64,000 nucleotides of DNA from Pseudomonadota bacterium (GCA_023403845.1 JAEYDL010000020.1:186001-250000), one strand, 5' to 3'; shown: positions 43,598 through 53,551, counted from the stretch's first letter. The notes: generated from the sequence alone by a model not told the origin. Numbers and translations: made by a program.

Positions 43598-43681
43598 GGA
43601 ATCGTATGCGTTTTTTTATAAAATTCCCACTTTTCGCTCGTCCGCGCCATATGAGGGGCGGCGCCTTTAGGAGGACTCCTG

Positions 43682-44989
43682 ATGGAATGTGTAGTTGAAG
43701 CCGTTTCCCCGACCCGGAAAAAACTTGTCATTTCCCTGACCGCGGAAGAAGTGAATGCCGCCGTGAACGCCACCGTGGCCGAATATCGCAGGGATCTTGC
43801 CCTGCCCGGCTTCCGCAAGGGCAAGGTTCCTGCATCTGTGGTCGAGCGCCGTTTCGGTGACGAGATTTTTGCTCGTGCTACGCAGGACAAGCTGAACGCC
43901 GCAGTCGAGCAGGCCATTGTCGACAACAACCTGACGCCACTTTCCGGCATGGAGTCGGACAACAGCGACGCCTTCAAGCGTAACGAACCCTTCTCCTGCA
44001 CCATTTCCTTTGAAGTTCTGCCCGATATCGACTTCCCCAAGTATGTCGAGCTTCCCGTGGAGCAGACCAAGGCCGTGGCTACCGATGCCGACCGTCAGGA
44101 AATTATTGACCGTCTGCGCGACAGCCTTGCCGAGCTTTCGGATGTGACCGAAGAGCGCCTGCCTGTGGACGGGGATGTCGTCGATGTGGACTACTCCGGC
44201 GTGGACGAGGCCGGACAGGCTCTTGACGACGTCAAGGGCGAACATTTTTCGGTGACCCTTGGTCAGGGACAGGCTCTTCCAGACTTCGAGGCTCTGGTGA
44301 AAACCGCCAGGGTGGGTGAAGAAAAGACCGGTCCCGTGGTGTTTCCCGAAGATTACGGGCATGAGCCTCTTGCGGGCAAGACGGTGACCTTCACCATCAA
44401 GCTGAACGGCATCAAGACTCGCAATCTGCCCGAAGTGAACGACGAGTTCGCCAAGAAGGTAGGGAGCGAAAGCCTCGAAAAGCTGGAAGCCGACATCGCC
44501 GAGCACATCATCGGCAACAAGAAGCAGGCCGCCCGTTCCGAAGCCATGCAGAAGCTGCTTGACGGCCTGATGGAAAGCGTTTCCTTCGAGGTTCCTGAGG
44601 GACTGCTCAACTCCCGGATTGAACGCATCCTCGGCGAACGTGCCATGCGCCTCGAACGCATGGGCAAGAAGCTCGAGGACCTCGGCAAGTCCGAAGAGGA
44701 GCTGCGTGAGGAAGCCAAGGCCGAGGCGCTCGAATCTCTGCGTCCTCAGGTTTTCCTGATGGCTCTCGGACGCAAGGAAAATATCGCCGTCAGCGACCAG
44801 GATGTGGAAATGGCCATCTACACCATGGCCATGCGCGCTCAGCAGGACTACCAGAAGGTTCGCGAAGCCTATCAGCGCAGCGGCCTGATTTATGAGCTGC
44901 GCGATCGCCTGCTCGCCGACAAGGCCATGGAGTTCATCTACTCCAAGGCCGTTGTCACCGAAGTGGAACCCAAGGACGCCGAGGCCTGA
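43682..44989 (+). CDS. tig: Trigger factor
   Basis: A 435-residue ribosome-associated chaperone. The N-terminal ribosome-binding domain contains LPGFRKGKVPASVVERRFG, the family signature. A central FKBP-type prolyl isomerase domain (about 150-245, with VDVDYSG and VFPEDYGHEPLAGKTVTF) and a long helical C-terminal domain follow. The ATG follows GGAGGAC. It heads the tig-clpP-clpX-lon order common in Deltaproteobacteria, linking nascent-chain folding to proteolysis. A terminator separates it from clpP. Confidence 0.96.
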   Translation: MECVVEAVSPTRKKLVISLTAEEVNAAVNATVAEYRRDLALPGFRKGKVPASVVERRFGDEIFARATQDKLNAAVEQAIVDNNLTPLSGMESDNSDAFKRNEPFSCTISFEVLPDIDFPKYVELPVEQTKAVATDADRQEIIDRLRDSLAELSDVTEERLPVDGDVVDVDYSGVDEAGQALDDVKGEHFSVTLGQGQALPDFEALVKTARVGEEKTGPVVFPEDYGHEPLAGKTVTFTIKLNGIKTRNLPEVNDEFAKKVGSESLEKLEADIAEHIIGNKKQAARSEAMQKLLDGLMESVSFEVPEGLLNSRIERILGERAMRLERMGKKLEDLGKSEEELREEAKAEALESLRPQVFLMALGRKENIAVSDQDVEMAIYTMAMRAQQDYQKVREAYQRSGLIYELRDRLLADKAMEFIYSKAVVTEVEPKDAEA

Positions 44990-45048
44990 TTCCGGTCTGC
45001 GAGGGGGATTCCCCCGCCGTCCCGCGGGACGCTTCGCCGAATTCACGG

Positions 45049-45077
45049 AAAGGGGGGTGCGCCGCACTCCCCTTTTT
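45049..45077 (+). terminator. Terminator between tig and clpP
   Basis: AAAGGGGGGTGC and GCACTCCCCTTT pair over 12 positions with one G-T wobble and a three-base loop, followed by further T residues. It lies about 60 bases after the tig stop. Confidence 0.88.
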
Positions 45078-45203
45078 GTTTTCTGCCCGGGAAGCGGACA
45101 TGAAAGGCGGCTATTTCCCGCCCGGGCCGCGACAAAATGAAAATCGTGCTTATCAAAGAGAGAGACCCGTCAAAACGGGAATCCTTTCCCTTATGGAGCT
45201 TTC

Positions 45204-45827
45204 ATGCAAGATATTTTGAATATGACCGTACCCATCGTGGTGGAAACGTCGGGCCGCTCCGAACGGGCCTACGACATCTATTCCCGCCTGCTGAAGGATC
45301 GCATCGTGCTCCTGGGAACAGAAGTGAACGATCAGGTCGCCTCGCTCGTCTGCGCGCAGCTTCTGTTCCTTGAATCGCAGGATCCTGAAAAGGAAATTTA
45401 CATGTACATCAACAGCCCCGGCGGTTCGGTGACGGCGGGGATGGCCATCTACGACACGATGAACTACATCACGTCCCCCGTGGCCACCATGTGCATGGGC
45501 CGGGCCGCCAGCATGGGCGCGCTGCTGCTCTGCGCCGGAGCCCCGGGAATGCGCTATGCGCTCCCGCACAGCCAGATCATGATCCATCAGCCGCTCGGAG
45601 GTTTTCAGGGGCAGGCGAGCGATATCGACATCCACGCCCGAGAGATTCTGCGCATGCGCGAAAGCCTTAACGCCATTCTGGCGCGGCATTCCGGGCAGCC
45701 TCTCGAGAAGATCGCCCTGGATACCGAACGCGACAACTTCATGACCGCTGAAGCGGCGAAGGAATACGGCATCGTGGACCGGGTGCTTGCTTCCCGTCGC
45801 GATCTTTTTGAAACGCCTTCCGCCTGA
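45204..45827 (+). CDS. clpP: ATP-dependent Clp protease proteolytic subunit
   Basis: A 207-residue serine protease that forms the two-ring chamber used by ClpX. Ser103 lies in GRAASMGALLL and His128 in PHSQIMIHQP; the third member of the triad is in the DTERDNFM segment. The ATG at 45204 is preceded by GGAG; a second Met seven codons in is possible. It is followed by clpX on the same strand after 111 bases. Confidence 0.96.
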   Translation: MQDILNMTVPIVVETSGRSERAYDIYSRLLKDRIVLLGTEVNDQVASLVCAQLLFLESQDPEKEIYMYINSPGGSVTAGMAIYDTMNYITSPVATMCMGRAASMGALLLCAGAPGMRYALPHSQIMIHQPLGGFQGQASDIDIHAREILRMRESLNAILARHSGQPLEKIALDTERDNFMTAEAAKEYGIVDRVLASRRDLFETPSA

Positions 45828-45938
45828 TCCGTTCCGGAAAGGCGGCATGGCCCGCGTCGTTTCCCGTCCGGGACGGCGCGGTTCGCAATGGTGCCGACAG
45901 CCATACAAAGTCAAAGCCAATCTGGTTAGGAATACTTT

Positions 45939-47198
45939 ATGCCCAACGACAACAGACCGGCCCCTCTGCACTGCTCTTTCTGCGGCAAATCGGATACGCA
46001 GGTACGGCAGCTTATTTCCGGTGGGGACAATGTTCATATCTGCGACGAGTGCATTCGTTCCTGCACGGAGATGCTGGCGCAGCAGGCCGTGGAGATCGAG
46101 CGGGACGAGGAACGTCTGCTCACGCCGCAGGAAATCAAGGCCCGGCTCGACGAGTACGTGATCGGGCAGGACTCGGCCAAGAAGAATCTCGCCGTGGCCG
46201 TGCACAATCACTATAAGCGCGTGTTCTACGCGGATGCGATCAAGGACGCGCAGGACGCCGTGGAGCTGGAGAAAAGCAATATTCTGCTCGTCGGTCCTTC
46301 CGGCAGCGGCAAGACCCTGCTCGCCAAGACTCTGGCCCGCATCCTGCGCGTGCCCTTTGCCATCGCGGACGCCACCACATTGACCGAGGCCGGCTATGTC
46401 GGCGAAGATGTGGAAAATATCCTTGTCCAGCTGCTTCAGAATGCGGATTATGACCTGGAAGCCGCAAGCAAGGGCATCATCTACATTGACGAAATCGACA
46501 AGATTTCCCGGAAGAGCGACGGACCGTCCATCACCCGCGATGTTTCCGGCGAGGGCGTTCAGCAGGCCCTGCTCAAGATTATCGAAGGCACGGAAGCCAA
46601 TATTCCGCCCAAGGGGGGCCGCAAGCATCCCCAGCAGGAATTCATCCGTATGAACACTTCGAATATTCTGTTCATCGTGGGCGGTGCGTTCATCGGTCTG
46701 GACAAGATCGTGGAACAGCGCATGCGCGGCGGTTCCATGGGGTTCGGCGCCAAGGTGGAGGCCAAGAAGGAGCGCTCCCTCGGCGAACTGCTTGAGGAAG
46801 TGCATCCCAACGACCTGGTGCAGTTCGGATTGATTCCCGAGTTTGTGGGCCGTATTCCTGTTCTGACGCATGTGGACGATCTCGGCGAGGATGATCTCGT
46901 CCGGGTGCTGACCGAACCGAAAAACGCGCTGGTGCGCCAGTACCAGAAGCTTTTCGAGCTGGACGGCGTGACCTTGCGGTTCACGTCCGATGCCTTGCGG
47001 TCCATCGCCCACAAGGCTCTGGAACGCAAGACCGGCGCGCGTGGTCTGCGCAACGTCATGGAGTCCGTCATGCTCGACATCATGTACGAGCTGCCGTCTC
47101 TTGTCGACGTGAAGGAATGCGTAATCAACGATGCCGTGATCGACAGGAAGGAAAAGCCGCTGTACATCTACGGCACGGAAGAGCAGATCGTTTCCTGA
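45939..47198 (+). CDS. clpX: ATP-dependent Clp protease ATPase subunit ClpX
   Basis: A 419-residue AAA+ unfoldase. The N-terminal zinc-binding domain has two CxxC pairs (CSFC and CDEC). Walker A is GPSGSGKT, Walker B is IIYIDEIDKI, and a pore-loop region (GYVGEDVE) follows. IGF-loop-like sequence for ClpP docking lies in the FVVGGAFIGL area. The ATG follows TAGGAAT. Order and spacing with clpP and lon match related bacteria. Confidence 0.96.
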   Translation: MPNDNRPAPLHCSFCGKSDTQVRQLISGGDNVHICDECIRSCTEMLAQQAVEIERDEERLLTPQEIKARLDEYVIGQDSAKKNLAVAVHNHYKRVFYADAIKDAQDAVELEKSNILLVGPSGSGKTLLAKTLARILRVPFAIADATTLTEAGYVGEDVENILVQLLQNADYDLEAASKGIIYIDEIDKISRKSDGPSITRDVSGEGVQQALLKIIEGTEANIPPKGGRKHPQQEFIRMNTSNILFIVGGAFIGLDKIVEQRMRGGSMGFGAKVEAKKERSLGELLEEVHPNDLVQFGLIPEFVGRIPVLTHVDDLGEDDLVRVLTEPKNALVRQYQKLFELDGVTLRFTSDALRSIAHKALERKTGARGLRNVMESVMLDIMYELPSLVDVKECVINDAVIDRKEKPLYIYGTEEQIVS

Positions 47199-47209
47199 TG
47201 TCCCTTTTT

Positions 47210-47232
47210 GCCGGGCGGCAGCTCCGCCCGGC
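47210..47232 (+). terminator. Hairpin between clpX and lon
   Basis: A perfect 9-bp stem (GCCGGGCGG/CCGCCCGGC) with a five-base loop lies 11 bases after the clpX stop and is followed by GTTTCGG. The short T-tract suggests a weak or partial terminator. Confidence 0.6.
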
Positions 47233-47361
47233 GTTTCGGTCGGGTGACCTCCGGGGGAAGCCCGCCTTTTTTCGGCTCTGTCTGTCGAGCCGTTCCGTTT
47301 CCGGAGGGGGACGGAAGTCCCTTGTCGGAAGCGGCCATTTTTCGCACCGCAAGGAATTGCC

Positions 47362-49857
47362 ATGCTTCAACGTACCAACACGAATCGCGGCGCCGGACGG
47401 GAAGGCATCATCCTGCCGCTCATGCCCTTGCGCGAGGAGGTCATGTCTCCTCACGCTGTCCTGCCGCTTTTTGTGGCGCGCGAGGCTTCGGTCAGCGCCG
47501 TGGAAAACGCGCTCAAAACCTATGACAGGCGGATTTGCCTGATCGTTCAGAAAGACCCGGCTCAGGAAAGGCCGATGCCCGACAACCTGTACGGGATGGC
47601 CGTGGTCAGTCGTGTGCTGCAGTGCACCCGGTTGCCCGAAGGCGCGCTCAAGGTTGTTTTCGAAGGGCTGTACCGGGCGCACTGGGCTCCGGTGACGCCT
47701 GCCGACGCGGAGTATCCCTTCGGGCGGGAAAGCTGGCCCATGGTCAGGGTTTCAGCCATGCAGCTGGTGGGGGCGAGAGCGTCTGAAGGGCAGCCTCTGA
47801 TGCATGCCGTTTTCGAGACACTGAACCGTTACGCCCGTTCCAATCGCAAGTTTACGCCTGATGTCATGGCTTCCATTTCCATGTTGCGGGAACCCGGACA
47901 GCTTGCCGACGCGCTCTTGCCCCTGCTCAGGGGGGATTATCGCAAGCGGCAGGAAATCCTTGAAGTCGCCGATCCGCTTCAACGCCTTGAACAGGTACTG
48001 GGCCTGCTTGACGAGGAGATGGAACTGCTTTCCATCGACCGGAGGATCAAGGAGCGGGTCAAGGATCAGATGGACCGCAATCAGCGGGAATATTATCTGA
48101 ACGAGCAGATTAAGGCCATCAACAAGGAAATGGGGCGCGACGACGATCCGCAGGCGGAAAGCGCCGAGCTGGAAGAACGCCTCCGGGCCAAGAATCTGCC
48201 TGCAGAAGCTCTGGAGAAAGGGCTGTCCGAAGTTCGCAAGCTGCGGCAGATGGTTCCCGCGTCGGCGGAATACTCAATCATCCGTGGATATATTGACTGG
48301 ATTCTCGATCTGCCGTGGAACGAGATGAAGGAAACGGCCATTGATATCGCCGAGGCCCGCCGGATTCTTGATTCGGACCATTTCGGTCTTGAGAAGCCGA
48401 AACAGCGTATCCTCGAATACCTTGCCGTGCAGAAGCTCACTGGAGGTCTTAAGGGGCCGATCCTCTGTTTTGTCGGTCCTCCGGGCGTAGGCAAGACTTC
48501 GCTGGCTCGTTCCGTAGCCAGAGCCACCGGGCGCGAATATGTGCGCCTGTCTTTGGGCGGCGTCCGCGACGAGGCGGAAATTCGCGGGCATCGCAGAACC
48601 TATGTGGGAGCCATGCCCGGCAAGATCATCATGGCCCTGAAGCGGGTCAAAAGCAGTAACCCGCTGTTTTGTCTCGACGAGATCGACAAGATGAGTTCGG
48701 ACTACCGGGGAGACCCCGCTTCAGCGCTGCTTGAGGTGCTTGATCCCGAACAAAACGCCGCATTCGGGGACCATTATCTCGATCTGGATTACGACCTGTC
48801 TCATGTTTTTTTCATCACTACGGCGAATTCTCTGCACAGCATTCCGGCTCCTCTTCGGGACCGCATGGAAATCATAGAGATTCCGAGCTATCTTGAGGTA
48901 GAGAAAACACATATCGCGAGAGACTTTCTGTTGCCGCGTCAGCTGGAGCAGCATGGGCTGAAACCGGAGAACATGGAGCTTGCCGACGAGGCTCTGCTCG
49001 ACATCATCCGTTCGTATACCCGGGAGGCGGGAGTCCGGAATCTGGAGCGCGAGATCGCGGCGCTCTGTCGCAAGATCGCCATCAGACTGGTTGAGGACGA
49101 TGCCCCGAATCGCACCGTTTCCGTGGGCATTGACGACCTTGAGACGCTGCTCGGGGTGCGCAGGTACCGTGAGGACGAAAGCGAAAAGGCCGCTACGGTC
49201 GGCGTGGTCAACGGACTGGCATACACGGGTGTGGGGGGCGTGCTGCTTACGGTGGAAACCGTGATCATGCCCGGCAAGGGACATGTTGCGGCGACGGGCA
49301 AGATCGGTGAGGTCATGAGCGAATCGGCCAAGGCGGCATTGTCCTATGTGCGTTCCCGTTCGGCGGCTCTGGGGTTGAAGCCGGATTTTCATAAGGAAAT
49401 TGATATTCATACCCATTTCCCGGAAGGAGCCACGCCCAAGGACGGTCCTTCGGCGGGAATCGCCATTACTGCGAGTCTTGTTTCGGCTCTGCTGGGTATC
49501 CCGGTACGGCATGACGTGGCCATGACCGGAGAGGTGACGTTGCGTGGGCGCGTGCTGCCGATCGGCGGTTTGCGGGAAAAATTGCTGGCCGCAAGCCGCG
49601 CGAAAATGCGTCTGGTCATCATCCCGCGTGATAATGCCAAGGACCTCAAGGAAGTGCCGGAAGAAATCCTTGATTCTCTGAGCATTGAACTGGTGCGTCA
49701 TGTGGATGAGGTCTTGCCGCTGGCTCTGGCTGCGGAACGGGAAGAGATTTTTCCGGGTACGGATGACGGCATCGCGCTGACGCAGTCCCTGCGTCTGGGG
49801 TCCGTATTCGGGGCAGCCTCTTCCGGTTCCGACGCGCCCTCCGGCTGCGCTCAGTAG
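47362..49857 (+). CDS. lon: ATP-dependent protease Lon
   Basis: An 831-residue LonA protease. The N-terminal substrate domain (about 1-210) is followed by a helical linker, the AAA+ module with Walker A GPPGVGKTS and Walker B FCLDEIDKM, and the serine-lysine peptidase domain with Ser697 (PKDGPSAGIA) and Lys740 (LREKLLAA). A tail of about 60 residues follows the usual end. The ATG follows AAGGA. Lon degrades misfolded and regulatory proteins. Confidence 0.96.
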   Translation: MLQRTNTNRGAGREGIILPLMPLREEVMSPHAVLPLFVAREASVSAVENALKTYDRRICLIVQKDPAQERPMPDNLYGMAVVSRVLQCTRLPEGALKVVFEGLYRAHWAPVTPADAEYPFGRESWPMVRVSAMQLVGARASEGQPLMHAVFETLNRYARSNRKFTPDVMASISMLREPGQLADALLPLLRGDYRKRQEILEVADPLQRLEQVLGLLDEEMELLSIDRRIKERVKDQMDRNQREYYLNEQIKAINKEMGRDDDPQAESAELEERLRAKNLPAEALEKGLSEVRKLRQMVPASAEYSIIRGYIDWILDLPWNEMKETAIDIAEARRILDSDHFGLEKPKQRILEYLAVQKLTGGLKGPILCFVGPPGVGKTSLARSVARATGREYVRLSLGGVRDEAEIRGHRRTYVGAMPGKIIMALKRVKSSNPLFCLDEIDKMSSDYRGDPASALLEVLDPEQNAAFGDHYLDLDYDLSHVFFITTANSLHSIPAPLRDRMEIIEIPSYLEVEKTHIARDFLLPRQLEQHGLKPENMELADEALLDIIRSYTREAGVRNLEREIAALCRKIAIRLVEDDAPNRTVSVGIDDLETLLGVRRYREDESEKAATVGVVNGLAYTGVGGVLLTVETVIMPGKGHVAATGKIGEVMSESAKAALSYVRSRSAALGLKPDFHKEIDIHTHFPEGATPKDGPSAGIAITASLVSALLGIPVRHDVAMTGEVTLRGRVLPIGGLREKLLAASRAKMRLVIIPRDNAKDLKEVPEEILDSLSIELVRHVDEVLPLALAAEREEIFPGTDDGIALTQSLRLGSVFGAASSGSDAPSGCAQ

Positions 49858-49939
49858 TCCGGTCGCTGCGGACGCGCCCTGCCAGGGGTGTCTGAGGTCG
49901 GGCGGACAGCCGGGCAAACTGGAAAAAATGGACAGGCCC

Positions 49940-49984
49940 CCGGGGGACGACCCCCGGAAGGCGAAGCAAACCGGGGACGACCCC
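49940..49984 (+). promoter_or_regulatory. Guanidine-II riboswitch (mini-ykkC)
   Basis: Two adjacent hairpins each carry an ACGA tetraloop. The first is CCGGGGG-ACGA-CCCCCGG (49940-49957), and the second is GGGG-ACGA-CCCC (49973-49984). They are joined by a 15-base linker. Paired ACGR-looped hairpins in front of an SMR exporter gene define the guanidine-II class, where guanidinium is known to bind and free the ribosome binding site. Here the AGGGGG site at about 49994-49999 could pair with the C-runs of either hairpin when ligand is absent. Confidence 0.9.
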
Positions 49985-50003
49985 AGAAGATTCAGGGGGA
50001 CGT

Positions 50004-50324
50004 ATGCATTGGTTTCTTCTCGGTCTGGCCGGGCTTTTTGAAATGGGTTGGGCCGTCGGCCTCAAATATGCGGAGGGTTTTACCCGGCTGTGGCCGTCGG
50101 TGATTACGCTGGCGCTCATGGCGTTGAGCGTTTTTCTGCTGTCTCTGGCCATGCGCCATTTGCCCGTAGGGACGGCTTATGCCGTATGGACGGGCATCGG
50201 TGCGGTGGGGACGGTCCTGCTTGGCATTGTTTTGTTCGGTGAACCGGCTTCCTGGGGACGCCTGCTCTGCATCGGCCTGATTCTTGCCGGCATTATCGGA
50301 CTCAAGCTGGTTTCGGAGGGCTGA
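50004..50324 (+). CDS. gdx: SMR-family guanidinium exporter (Gdx/SugE type)
   Basis: A 106-residue membrane protein with four spans. The glutamate in GLFEMGWAVGLKY near residue 13 is the essential proton- and substrate-binding residue, and GTAYAVWTGIGAVGT is the conserved family loop. These fit the SugE/Gdx branch, which exports guanidinium in exchange for protons, rather than the EmrE branch. The guanidine-II riboswitch just upstream supports this assignment strongly. The ATG follows AGGGGGAC. The regulator gene follows after 35 bases. Confidence 0.93.
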   Translation: MHWFLLGLAGLFEMGWAVGLKYAEGFTRLWPSVITLALMALSVFLLSLAMRHLPVGTAYAVWTGIGAVGTVLLGIVLFGEPASWGRLLCIGLILAGIIGLKLVSEG

Positions 50325-50359
50325 CCCATCCGCGAGCGGGAAGGTATCGGGAGGGAGAT

Positions 50360-51757
50360 ATGGCGCGTATACTGGTTGTCGATGACGAGGAGCCTATCCG
50401 GTTTTCTCTACGGGGAATTCTGGAGGATGAGGGATATGAGGTGCTGGAAGCCTCCACGGCTGAGGAGGGCCTCGCTCTGGCGGATTCCGAGCATCCCGAT
50501 CTGGTGTTTCTGGATATCTGGCTGCCCGGAATGGACGGGCTTGCTGCGCAGAAGACCTTGCAGTCCACACATCCCGACCTGCCCGTGGTCATGATTTCGG
50601 GGCATGGAACCATTGAGACGGCCGTCGGCGCCATTCAGCAGGGGGCCTACGACTTCATCGAAAAGCCGCTTTCTCTGGAAAAGGTAGTAATCGTCGCTTC
50701 TCGAGCGCTGGAAGCGGTTTCCCTGCGTCGGGAAAACCGCGTTCTGCGCACGGCTCTGCCGGAGCAGGACGAGCTGATCGGGCAGTCGCCGCCCATGCTG
50801 GAATTCAGGCGGCTTCTGGAGCGGGTCGCGCCTACGGACGTGTGGGTCTTGCTTACCGGGGAAAACGGTACGGGCAAGGAGCTTGCGGCCCGGGCGCTGC
50901 ATGCCGGGAGCAAGCGGGCCAGCGCGCCCATGATCGCCGTCAACTGCGCGGCCATTCCGGAAGAGCTTATCGAGAGCGAGCTGTTCGGTCATGAAAAGGG
51001 CGCTTTCACCAGTGCGGACCAGGCGCGGCCCGGGCGTTTCGAGATGGCCAACAAGGGCACGCTGTTTCTTGATGAAATCGGCGACATGAGCCTGAAGACG
51101 CAGGCCAAGATTCTGCGCATTCTTCAGGAACAGGCCTTTGAACGTGTGGGCGGCTCGCGCACCATTAAGGTGGATGTTCGGGTGATCGCGGCCACCAACA
51201 AGAATCTTGAGGACGCCATCGCCGCCGGGACGTTCCGCGAGGACCTGTATTACCGGTTGCGCGTACTTCCGCTGCACCTGCCGCCGTTGCGCGAACGTGG
51301 GGACGACATCCGGCTGCTGCTCGACGCCTTCACCGCAAGATTGTGCGCCGTGCACGCCAGCCGGCCTCCGCTCTATGCGCCGGAAACGCTGGAGCGGCTT
51401 CTGGGATACGCATGGCCCGGCAATGTGCGCGAGCTGCGGAATTTTGCGGAACGCATGGTCATTCTTCATGGGGGCCGTACCGTGCTGCCTGCTGATCTGC
51501 CTGCCGAAATGCGGCCGATCGAGCCTGTCGTCGGTCCTTCCGGCTGCGGGGAGTCTTCCCCGGTCGCCGGACTGGCCGAGGCGTTCGATCCCGGGCTTGA
51601 TTTCAAGAAGGCGCGTGCCGTATTCGAGGCGCAGTACCTTGCCGCCAAGCTGCACGAGTGTGGCGGAAACATCACGCGTCTTGCGGAAACCATAGGGCTT
51701 GAGCGCAGTTATCTGCATCGCAAGCTGAAAAGTTACAATATTCAGTCATCGGAATAG
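50360..51757 (+). CDS. Sigma-54-dependent response regulator (NtrC/NtrX-like)
   Basis: A 465-residue transcription activator. The receiver domain has the phosphoacceptor Asp52 (VFLDIW) with acidic pocket residues DDE at 8-10. The central AAA+ domain has Walker A-type GENGTGKE and the intact sigma-54 contact loop GAFTSA, followed by LFLDEIGDM. A Fis-type helix-turn-helix ends the protein (NITRLAETIGLERSYLHRKL). The ATG follows GGGAGGGAG. No sensor kinase is adjacent, so the signal is unknown. The overall layout resembles NtrX. Confidence 0.9.
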   Translation: MARILVVDDEEPIRFSLRGILEDEGYEVLEASTAEEGLALADSEHPDLVFLDIWLPGMDGLAAQKTLQSTHPDLPVVMISGHGTIETAVGAIQQGAYDFIEKPLSLEKVVIVASRALEAVSLRRENRVLRTALPEQDELIGQSPPMLEFRRLLERVAPTDVWVLLTGENGTGKELAARALHAGSKRASAPMIAVNCAAIPEELIESELFGHEKGAFTSADQARPGRFEMANKGTLFLDEIGDMSLKTQAKILRILQEQAFERVGGSRTIKVDVRVIAATNKNLEDAIAAGTFREDLYYRLRVLPLHLPPLRERGDDIRLLLDAFTARLCAVHASRPPLYAPETLERLLGYAWPGNVRELRNFAERMVILHGGRTVLPADLPAEMRPIEPVVGPSGCGESSPVAGLAEAFDPGLDFKKARAVFEAQYLAAKLHECGGNITRLAETIGLERSYLHRKLKSYNIQSSE

Positions 51758-51799
51758 GAACGGCGGCCGTTTTCGGTGGAGCCGGAAGGAGTTTGGGGT

Positions 51800-53314
51800 A
51801 TGGAATTGCGTTTTCAGGCAGGAGGTACGGAGGCCTGGTCGGCCGATGCCATGGTGCTGTTTCTTGCCGAAGGGGAGAAACTGGAGCAGGCGGTTCCGGA
51901 GTTGATCGAAGGCGCCGCATGGCTGGCCATTGCGCCCGGCGCGCGGGATTTTCGCGGTAAAAAGGGAGAGGTCGCCGTAGTCTACGGGCCTCCCGCTCAT
52001 CCTCTTTCCCGGGCTGTTCTGGTCGGCCTCGGCAAGCTTTCGGGCCTGACCGGCGGAGAAATTCTGGATCGCGTCCGGGAGACCTCCGGGATTGCCGCCG
52101 TGCGGTGCCGCGAGCTGGGGCTGGAGACCTTCGGCGTTTCGGCTGCGTCGCTGTTCCGGCTGCACGGAGACGGCGAGCGCGTTGTGGAGGAAACCGTATG
52201 CGCGGCCATGCTCGGGCTGTGGCGCAACAACAAGTTCAAATCCCGTCGTAATGACGAGTCCGGGCTTGCCGACCCTCGCTGGATGGCCATTTTGGTAAGC
52301 GAGAATGCCGTATCTGATGCTGTGCGCATGGCGGCCCGGCGCGGCGAATCCTGTGCCGAGGCCGTTATTCTGGCCAGAAATCTTGCCAATGCTCCCGCCA
52401 ACTTCCTGACGCCAGAAGATTTTGCGCTTGAAGCGGGCAGACTTGCCCGGAAGCATGACATGTCGTGCGAGATTCTCGGCCGGGATGAGATCATCGGACT
52501 CGGCATGGGGGCCTTTGCCGCCGTGGCTGCCGGCTCGGTCAATGAACCGCGTCTGGTGATCCTTGAGCATGCTCCTGCCGGACATGAGGAGGAAGCGCCG
52601 CTGGTCGTCGTCGGCAAGGGCATTACCTTCGACAGCGGCGGCATCTGCATCAAACCCGCCGCCGGCATGTGGGAGATGAAGGGAGATATGGGCGGCGCAG
52701 CTGCCGTGCTTGGCCTGTTCGAGGCTCTGGGGCAGCTCGACGTGCCCCGGCGCGTGATCGGACTCATGGCCTGCGCGGAGAACATGCCTGATGCCCGCGC
52801 GGTCCGTCCCGGGGATGTGGTGACTACACTGGCCGGCAAGACCGTGGAAATCGTCAATACGGACGCCGAAGGCCGGCTGGTGCTTTGCGATGCGCTTGCA
52901 TACGCCCAGCAGCGCTGGACGCCTTCCATGCTTGTGGATGTGGCTACGCTTACAGGAGCGTGCGTGGTGGCGCTCGGCGACGATGTCGCAGGACTGTTCT
53001 GTCAGGATGCCACGCTGGCCCAGCGGATCAAGGATCTGGGCGAGGTAGTCGGCGAGCCGTACTGGCCTCTGCCGCTCTGGGATCGCTATTTCGAGAATCT
53101 CAAGAGCGAAACAGCCGATTTCGCCAATGCCGGGGCCAGAGCCGGAGGGGCGTGCAGTGCAGGCGTTTTCCTGAAACAGTTCGTCAAGCCGGAAATTCCG
53201 TGGGCGCATCTTGACGTGGCGGGACCGGCCTTCGTGACCCGTAAGGTCGTCAACTGCCCGGCCGGAGCCACCGGCTTTGCCGTGAGGACTCTGATCGAGC
53301 TGGCGTTGGCCTAG
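51800..53314 (+). CDS. pepA: Leucyl aminopeptidase (M17 family)
   Basis: A 504-residue two-metal aminopeptidase. NTDAEGRLVLCDAL is the M17 signature. GKGITFDSGGICIKP holds the metal-binding lysine and aspartate, and EMKGDMGGAAAV is the next conserved block. It removes N-terminal residues from peptides in the cytoplasm. The frame extends a little upstream, but the ATG at 51800 follows GGAAGGA and gives the expected start. It ends at a strong terminator. Confidence 0.94.
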   Translation: MELRFQAGGTEAWSADAMVLFLAEGEKLEQAVPELIEGAAWLAIAPGARDFRGKKGEVAVVYGPPAHPLSRAVLVGLGKLSGLTGGEILDRVRETSGIAAVRCRELGLETFGVSAASLFRLHGDGERVVEETVCAAMLGLWRNNKFKSRRNDESGLADPRWMAILVSENAVSDAVRMAARRGESCAEAVILARNLANAPANFLTPEDFALEAGRLARKHDMSCEILGRDEIIGLGMGAFAAVAAGSVNEPRLVILEHAPAGHEEEAPLVVVGKGITFDSGGICIKPAAGMWEMKGDMGGAAAVLGLFEALGQLDVPRRVIGLMACAENMPDARAVRPGDVVTTLAGKTVEIVNTDAEGRLVLCDALAYAQQRWTPSMLVDVATLTGACVVALGDDVAGLFCQDATLAQRIKDLGEVVGEPYWPLPLWDRYFENLKSETADFANAGARAGGACSAGVFLKQFVKPEIPWAHLDVAGPAFVTRKVVNCPAGATGFAVRTLIELALA

Positions 53315-53335
53315 AAGACGCCTTTTTGAAAAGTG

Positions 53336-53372
53336 AAACGGCTCATGCCTTATGGGGTATGAGCCGTTTTTT
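53336..53372 (+). terminator. Intrinsic terminator of pepA
   Basis: AAACGGCTCAT and its complement ATGAGCCGTTT form an 11-bp stem, followed by TTT. It begins 22 bases after the stop. The A-rich left arm would help it work from the other strand too. Confidence 0.93.
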
Positions 53373-53551
53373 ACAGGCGACTTTCGAGTTCCGGCACGCC
53401 ATGCCCAGGGCCGACCTGTCTCCATTCGGTCCGTGGAGGGAGCAGGCTGTTCCCGAGCAGATTACGCCGTATTTTCCACTGGCTGGGGGCGTTATTTCAC
53501 ACGCAAGCCCCGTGCTCTGGCGACGTTCCGCGCCAGCCGGGAACGGAATCC

